Of a DNA stretch of 64,000 nucleotides, positions 61,775-64,000 are shown piece by piece; positions within the stretch are counted from its first letter, which is position 1, and each line of letters begins with the position of its first letter. Made by a program: the position numbers and the translations under genes. This DNA is from Ruminococcus sp. UBA3767 (GTDB taxonomy: Bacteria > Bacillota > Clostridia > Oscillospirales > Ruminococcaceae): contig DFFV01000091.1 in NCBI GenBank assembly GCA_002371625.1, positions 29,279-93,278 of the forward strand, given 5' to 3'. The notes beneath the pieces are model-generated. The model did not search any database. It was not told the DNA's origin and was given only the letters and a program-made list of their open reading frames with translations.

Positions 61775-62449
61775 CTATCCGCTCTCCCTCTTTATCCCGG
61801 GCGGAGCATTTATCCGATCACATTCATCATCGCTGCGCCGCCTGAACAATGCGATAACAGCCAAAACGATAAGTATCGGCAGCAGTACAGCAGGATAAGC
61901 ATAGCTCAGATCTGCGCCTGTCTGCGGTTTTTCCTCAGGCACACTGCTTTGCTGCTCACTCGGGTCATCCTCATTGCCGTGCACATCAAATCCGCTGTTT
62001 CTGAATTCAACGCTTGTAGGTTTAGCAGTACTGCCATGCTTGGTAAGTGAAAACAGTCCGACCATTTCACCCTTATCGTTATACATCGCAGCTGCATGGA
62101 CATCATACACGGTATCATCGGTTATGACCTTATCCTGCGTGACTTTATGCTCACTGATGGTGTATTCATAATTGCCCGGCTCGTCAAATAATATCGGTCC
62201 GAACTGACAGTTACCCGAAACATCGACTGTCAAAGTCGTTTTTTCAGGTAATGGAGCGCCTGTTTCGCTTTTTATCTCAACGGTAAATATCGTTCCTTCA
62301 GGAACATTGCCTCCGCTGTCGCTTATAACGACAGGGATATAAAGCTCACAGGTATCTCCTGCTGCAAATACAGGAAAACACATTATTGCTGCCGCAAGGA
62401 TAACTGCAATGGTCGCTGCGGCAATGCGGCCAAGCATTTTCTTGATCAT
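61775..62449 (-). CDS. FctA-domain minor pilin or anchor subunit
   Basis: A 224-residue secreted protein with signal peptide about 1-29 (CFPVFAAG), one Spy0128/FctA-type domain (DEPGNYEYTISEHKV near 90), an acidic linker, a sorting-like signal EKPQTGADLS (about 176-185), a helix and RRRSDDECD. The variant motif PQTG differs from the IPTG of its partners, hinting at wall anchoring as base subunit. A 17-residue tail past the arginines is unusual. First gene of the pilus operon; ATG 62449 follows AAAGGGGGTGG. Confidence 0.85.
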   Translation of the reverse strand: MIKKMLGRIAAATIAVILAAAIMCFPVFAAGDTCELYIPVVISDSGGNVPEGTIFTVEIKSETGAPLPEKTTLTVDVSGNCQFGPILFDEPGNYEYTISEHKVTQDKVITDDTVYDVHAAAMYNDKGEMVGLFSLTKHGSTAKPTSVEFRNSGFDVHGNEDDPSEQQSSVPEEKPQTGADLSYAYPAVLLPILIVLAVIALFRRRSDDECDRINAPPGIKRESG

Positions 62450-62508
62450 ATAAATACACCACCCCCTTTACCAGTGGAATACCAGGAAAAATAATTAGTA
62501 AAATGATC

Positions 62509-62527
62509 ATAGGTATAATTCACCTAT
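62509..62527. promoter_or_regulatory. Dyad in pilus leader
   Basis: ATAGGT-ATAATTC-ACCTAT, a 6-bp inverted repeat just downstream of the predicted start of transcription; a candidate operator. Confidence 0.4.
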
Positions 62528-62529
62528 TC

Positions 62530-62547
62530 TAATTATATATATAATTA
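62530..62547. promoter_or_regulatory. Perfect palindrome at the pilus transcription start
   Basis: TAATTATATATATAATTA, an 18-bp perfect palindrome that touches the -10 element. It may be an operator, though alternating A/T sequence makes palindromes easy to form. Confidence 0.4.
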
Positions 62548-62575
62548 TTATACAACAACTTACTAAAAAAGTCAA
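62547..62575 (-). promoter_or_regulatory. Promoter of the pilus operon
   Basis: On the minus strand TTGACT (62570-62575), 17-bp spacer, TATAAT (62547-62552), about 100 bp before the first pilus gene. Confidence 0.75.
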
Positions 62576-62705
62576 TCCAATTGCAAATAAAATTTGAATT
62601 TTTTGTTTAGAAATCAAGGCGAAAATATGCATACATGAAAAGGCGGGTATTCCACTATTATAAAGGTATCATTCACATATTCATTTCCCGAATTTATTCA
62701 GCAAA

Positions 62706-62740
62706 CAAAAATACCGCCGTGGAAAAAAACCTGCGGCGGT
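62706..62740 (-). terminator. Terminator after the DUF6688-like gene
   Basis: On the minus strand ACCGCCG pairs with CGGCGGT, followed by ATTTTTG. It begins 10 bp after the stop codon and isolates the pilus promoter region. Confidence 0.8.
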
Positions 62741-62750
62741 TTGATCATTA

Positions 62751-63860
62751 CTATGTACCATGATACTCATACTGGCGGCTTATGCGCTTTTCGGGACATC
62801 TGTCAAATAAATACAATGCGAGAATAAAGAACCATTCAAGCGGTTTCATTATATAATACACAACATCTGCTCTCAAAGGCGTTGTTATGTGCTTTGAAAC
62901 GGGATAGCCATACTTATCATAGCCTGTGCGGACAGTCTTATGGAAGCGAGGCATTTTCTCTTTTATCAGCTCCTCAAAAGCATTGGCAACGCAAAGCTGA
63001 CGGTTAACGATGATCGTTTCACCTAGCCTTGTACCATAACGAAGCGGTTTTACAACTTTTCCGTGACCGCCTGCGGCAACGGTGCAAAGGTAGTGGCCTT
63101 TTTGTTCCATAGGCGGCGGAGGGATCTGCTTGGAGAATGTCCAGTCAGCAGTATCGGTAAACGCTTTTATAGGTGCATCAAATCCCTGACCGAGCAGAAC
63201 AAAAATGATCTCAAGCACTGCGATAAGGATGAACAAAGCTACAAAAACAAGAAGCGAATACTTTGAGAACTTTGTCATCATTGCGTAGATCCTGCGGTAT
63301 TTAACATTCTCACTTTCATCCATACCCTTGCTCTTTGCAACTAAAAGCATCTCACGAATATGCTTTCGCAGAGTTGTCGCTGAAATAAGCAAAAGGTTGG
63401 CGTGGTAGACATAAAGCAAGATCGGACCGTCCAAAGAAACGTCTCTCACATTGTTAGAGATCTGTACAGCGTGTGCGATTTGCAGAATATTTACCATTAT
63501 TACCGCAGCAACACAGAACACTGAAACAAGCGGCGGCAGTTTTTCCGCAGAACCTAAAAGCAGAGTAAAATAACCTACAAGCCCGACAACAGAAAGTATC
63601 GCAATAGCGGGCATGTATTCCGAAGAGATGCTTTGATGCAATTGATCGGGGTATATCGCCTCATACCAGTCATCGCTAATGTTAAATCCAATTACGAACA
63701 ATAGTAAGTAAAAAAAACCACCAACAAAGACTGTAAGTGTAGATGATATTCTAATAGCTTTCACAGACAGCCTTTTGGAGCAAAAAGAAACAATATTTAC
63801 GCAGGTCAAAACTAATGTTACACAAATAAAGAATACACCTATCAGTAGTAGTATTATCAT
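62751..63860 (-). CDS. DUF6688-like multi-pass membrane protein
   Basis: A 369-residue protein with six or seven membrane helices in the first 230 residues, then a conserved soluble part: HYLCTVAAGGHGKVVKPLRY, IIVNRQLCVANAFEEL and YYIMKPLEWFFILALYLFD. This pattern recalls DUF6688; the assignment is from memory. No enzymatic motif is recognised. The start is ATG 63860 after GGAGAG; the TTG at 63878 overlaps that site. It stands alone between two terminators. Confidence 0.7.
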   Translation of the reverse strand: MIILLLIGVFFICVTLVLTCVNIVSFCSKRLSVKAIRISSTLTVFVGGFFYLLLFVIGFNISDDWYEAIYPDQLHQSISSEYMPAIAILSVVGLVGYFTLLLGSAEKLPPLVSVFCVAAVIMVNILQIAHAVQISNNVRDVSLDGPILLYVYHANLLLISATTLRKHIREMLLVAKSKGMDESENVKYRRIYAMMTKFSKYSLLVFVALFILIAVLEIIFVLLGQGFDAPIKAFTDTADWTFSKQIPPPPMEQKGHYLCTVAAGGHGKVVKPLRYGTRLGETIIVNRQLCVANAFEELIKEKMPRFHKTVRTGYDKYGYPVSKHITTPLRADVVYYIMKPLEWFFILALYLFDRCPEKRISRQYEYHGT

Positions 63861-63942
63861 ATTTATCTCTCCAATCAATAAGAATACACATAGAATCTGA
63901 TCATTTATTATCTATATTATCTGATCATATAAAAAGCAAAAT

Positions 63943-63973
63943 AAAAAAGTCCGCAAACGGCGTGTTTACGGAC
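63943..63973 (-). terminator. Terminator downstream of the tRNA
   Basis: On the minus strand GTCCGTAAAC pairs with GTTTGCGGAC (one mismatch), followed by six T, five bases after the tRNA CCA end. Confidence 0.85.
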
Positions 63974-63977
63974 ATAT

Positions 63978-64000
63978 TGGCAGGGGCAGAAGGTTTCGAA
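63978..64000 (-). tRNA. 3' end of a tRNA, probably tRNA-Trp
   Basis: On the minus strand the window opens inside the T arm: TTCGAAA loop, CCTTC stem strand, TGCCCCT acceptor strand, discriminator G and encoded CCA. An AGGGGCA...TGCCCCT acceptor with G73 fits tRNA-Trp of Firmicutes. The anticodon is outside the window, so identity is inferred. Confidence 0.75.

Larger units (their letters stand above)
62473..62656. repeat. Inverted repeat pair flanking the pilus promoter (candidate invertible segment)
   Basis: AGTGGAATACC (62473-62483) and GGTATTCCACT (62646-62656) are perfect 11-bp inverted arms enclosing 162 bp that hold the pilus promoter. Inversion would turn the promoter away from the operon. 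No recombinase gene is in the window. Confidence 0.5.

Overview
The window reads as chromosome of a spore-forming, anaerobic, Gram-positive Clostridia member, most like Ruminococcus or a relative (inference from gene content, not from a search). The grounds are a complete spoIIIAA-AH operon with a sigma-E-like promoter, a class III ribonucleotide reductase, an alaS T-box leader, LPXTG-type pili with a class B sortase, fibro-slime and Spy0128-like domains, and many near-consensus sigma-A promoters with 17-bp spacers. No phage, transposon, plasmid or CRISPR genes are visible.

Layout. 0-4.2 kb (minus): thyX, DJ-1/PfpI, 5-formyl-THF cyclo-ligase, mltG and a U32 protein cut by the window edge. 4.3-14.2 kb (minus): a tightly packed Clostridia operon asp23-nusB-(tsaD paralogue)-xseA-xseB-ispA-dxs-tlyA-nadK-argR-recN. 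14.3-19.1 kb (minus): spoIIIA operon. 19.3-24.3 kb (plus): MoxR ATPase, DUF58 protein and transglutaminase-like membrane protein. 24.3-29 kb (minus): Fe-alcohol dehydrogenase, then nrdD/nrdG under tandem NrdR boxes. 29-33 kb (minus): metallo-hydrolase and a GlpA/GlpB/DUF1667-like oxidoreductase cluster. 33-39.4 kb: pyrE, a HAD phosphatase, an AGCS symporter with a broken acetyltransferase behind it, an orphan small protein, an amidase and pyrB. 39.5-46.5 kb (minus): alaS (T-box), HIT protein, comEC, holA, RNase M5-like. 46.6-51.6 kb: rlmA, small membrane proteins and a ligand-sensing diguanylate cyclase. 51.7-62.5 kb (minus): class B sortase, sstT, and a pilus operon of a 1,933-residue adhesin, an FctA-like major pilin, a SipA-like pseudo-signal peptidase and a second FctA-domain protein. 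62.7-64 kb: a DUF6688-like membrane protein and the 3' end of a tRNA, probably tRNA-Trp.

The main candidates for a second look are these. (1) The pilus operon resembles the streptococcal FCT system; its signal-peptidase-like protein has lost the catalytic lysine, and its promoter lies between 11-bp inverted repeats, the layout of an invertible promoter. (2) NrdD ends before the glycyl-radical loop that defines the enzyme, although its other catalytic features and NrdG are present. (3) PyrB carries a C-terminal zinc ribbon resembling the zinc domain of PyrI, without PyrI's nucleotide-binding domain. (4) The C-terminal domain of ComEC seems to lack metallo-beta-lactamase metal ligands. (5) A cytoplasmic diguanylate cyclase has a LacI/periplasmic-binding-type sensor. 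All family assignments are from reading the protein sequences; no database search was run.
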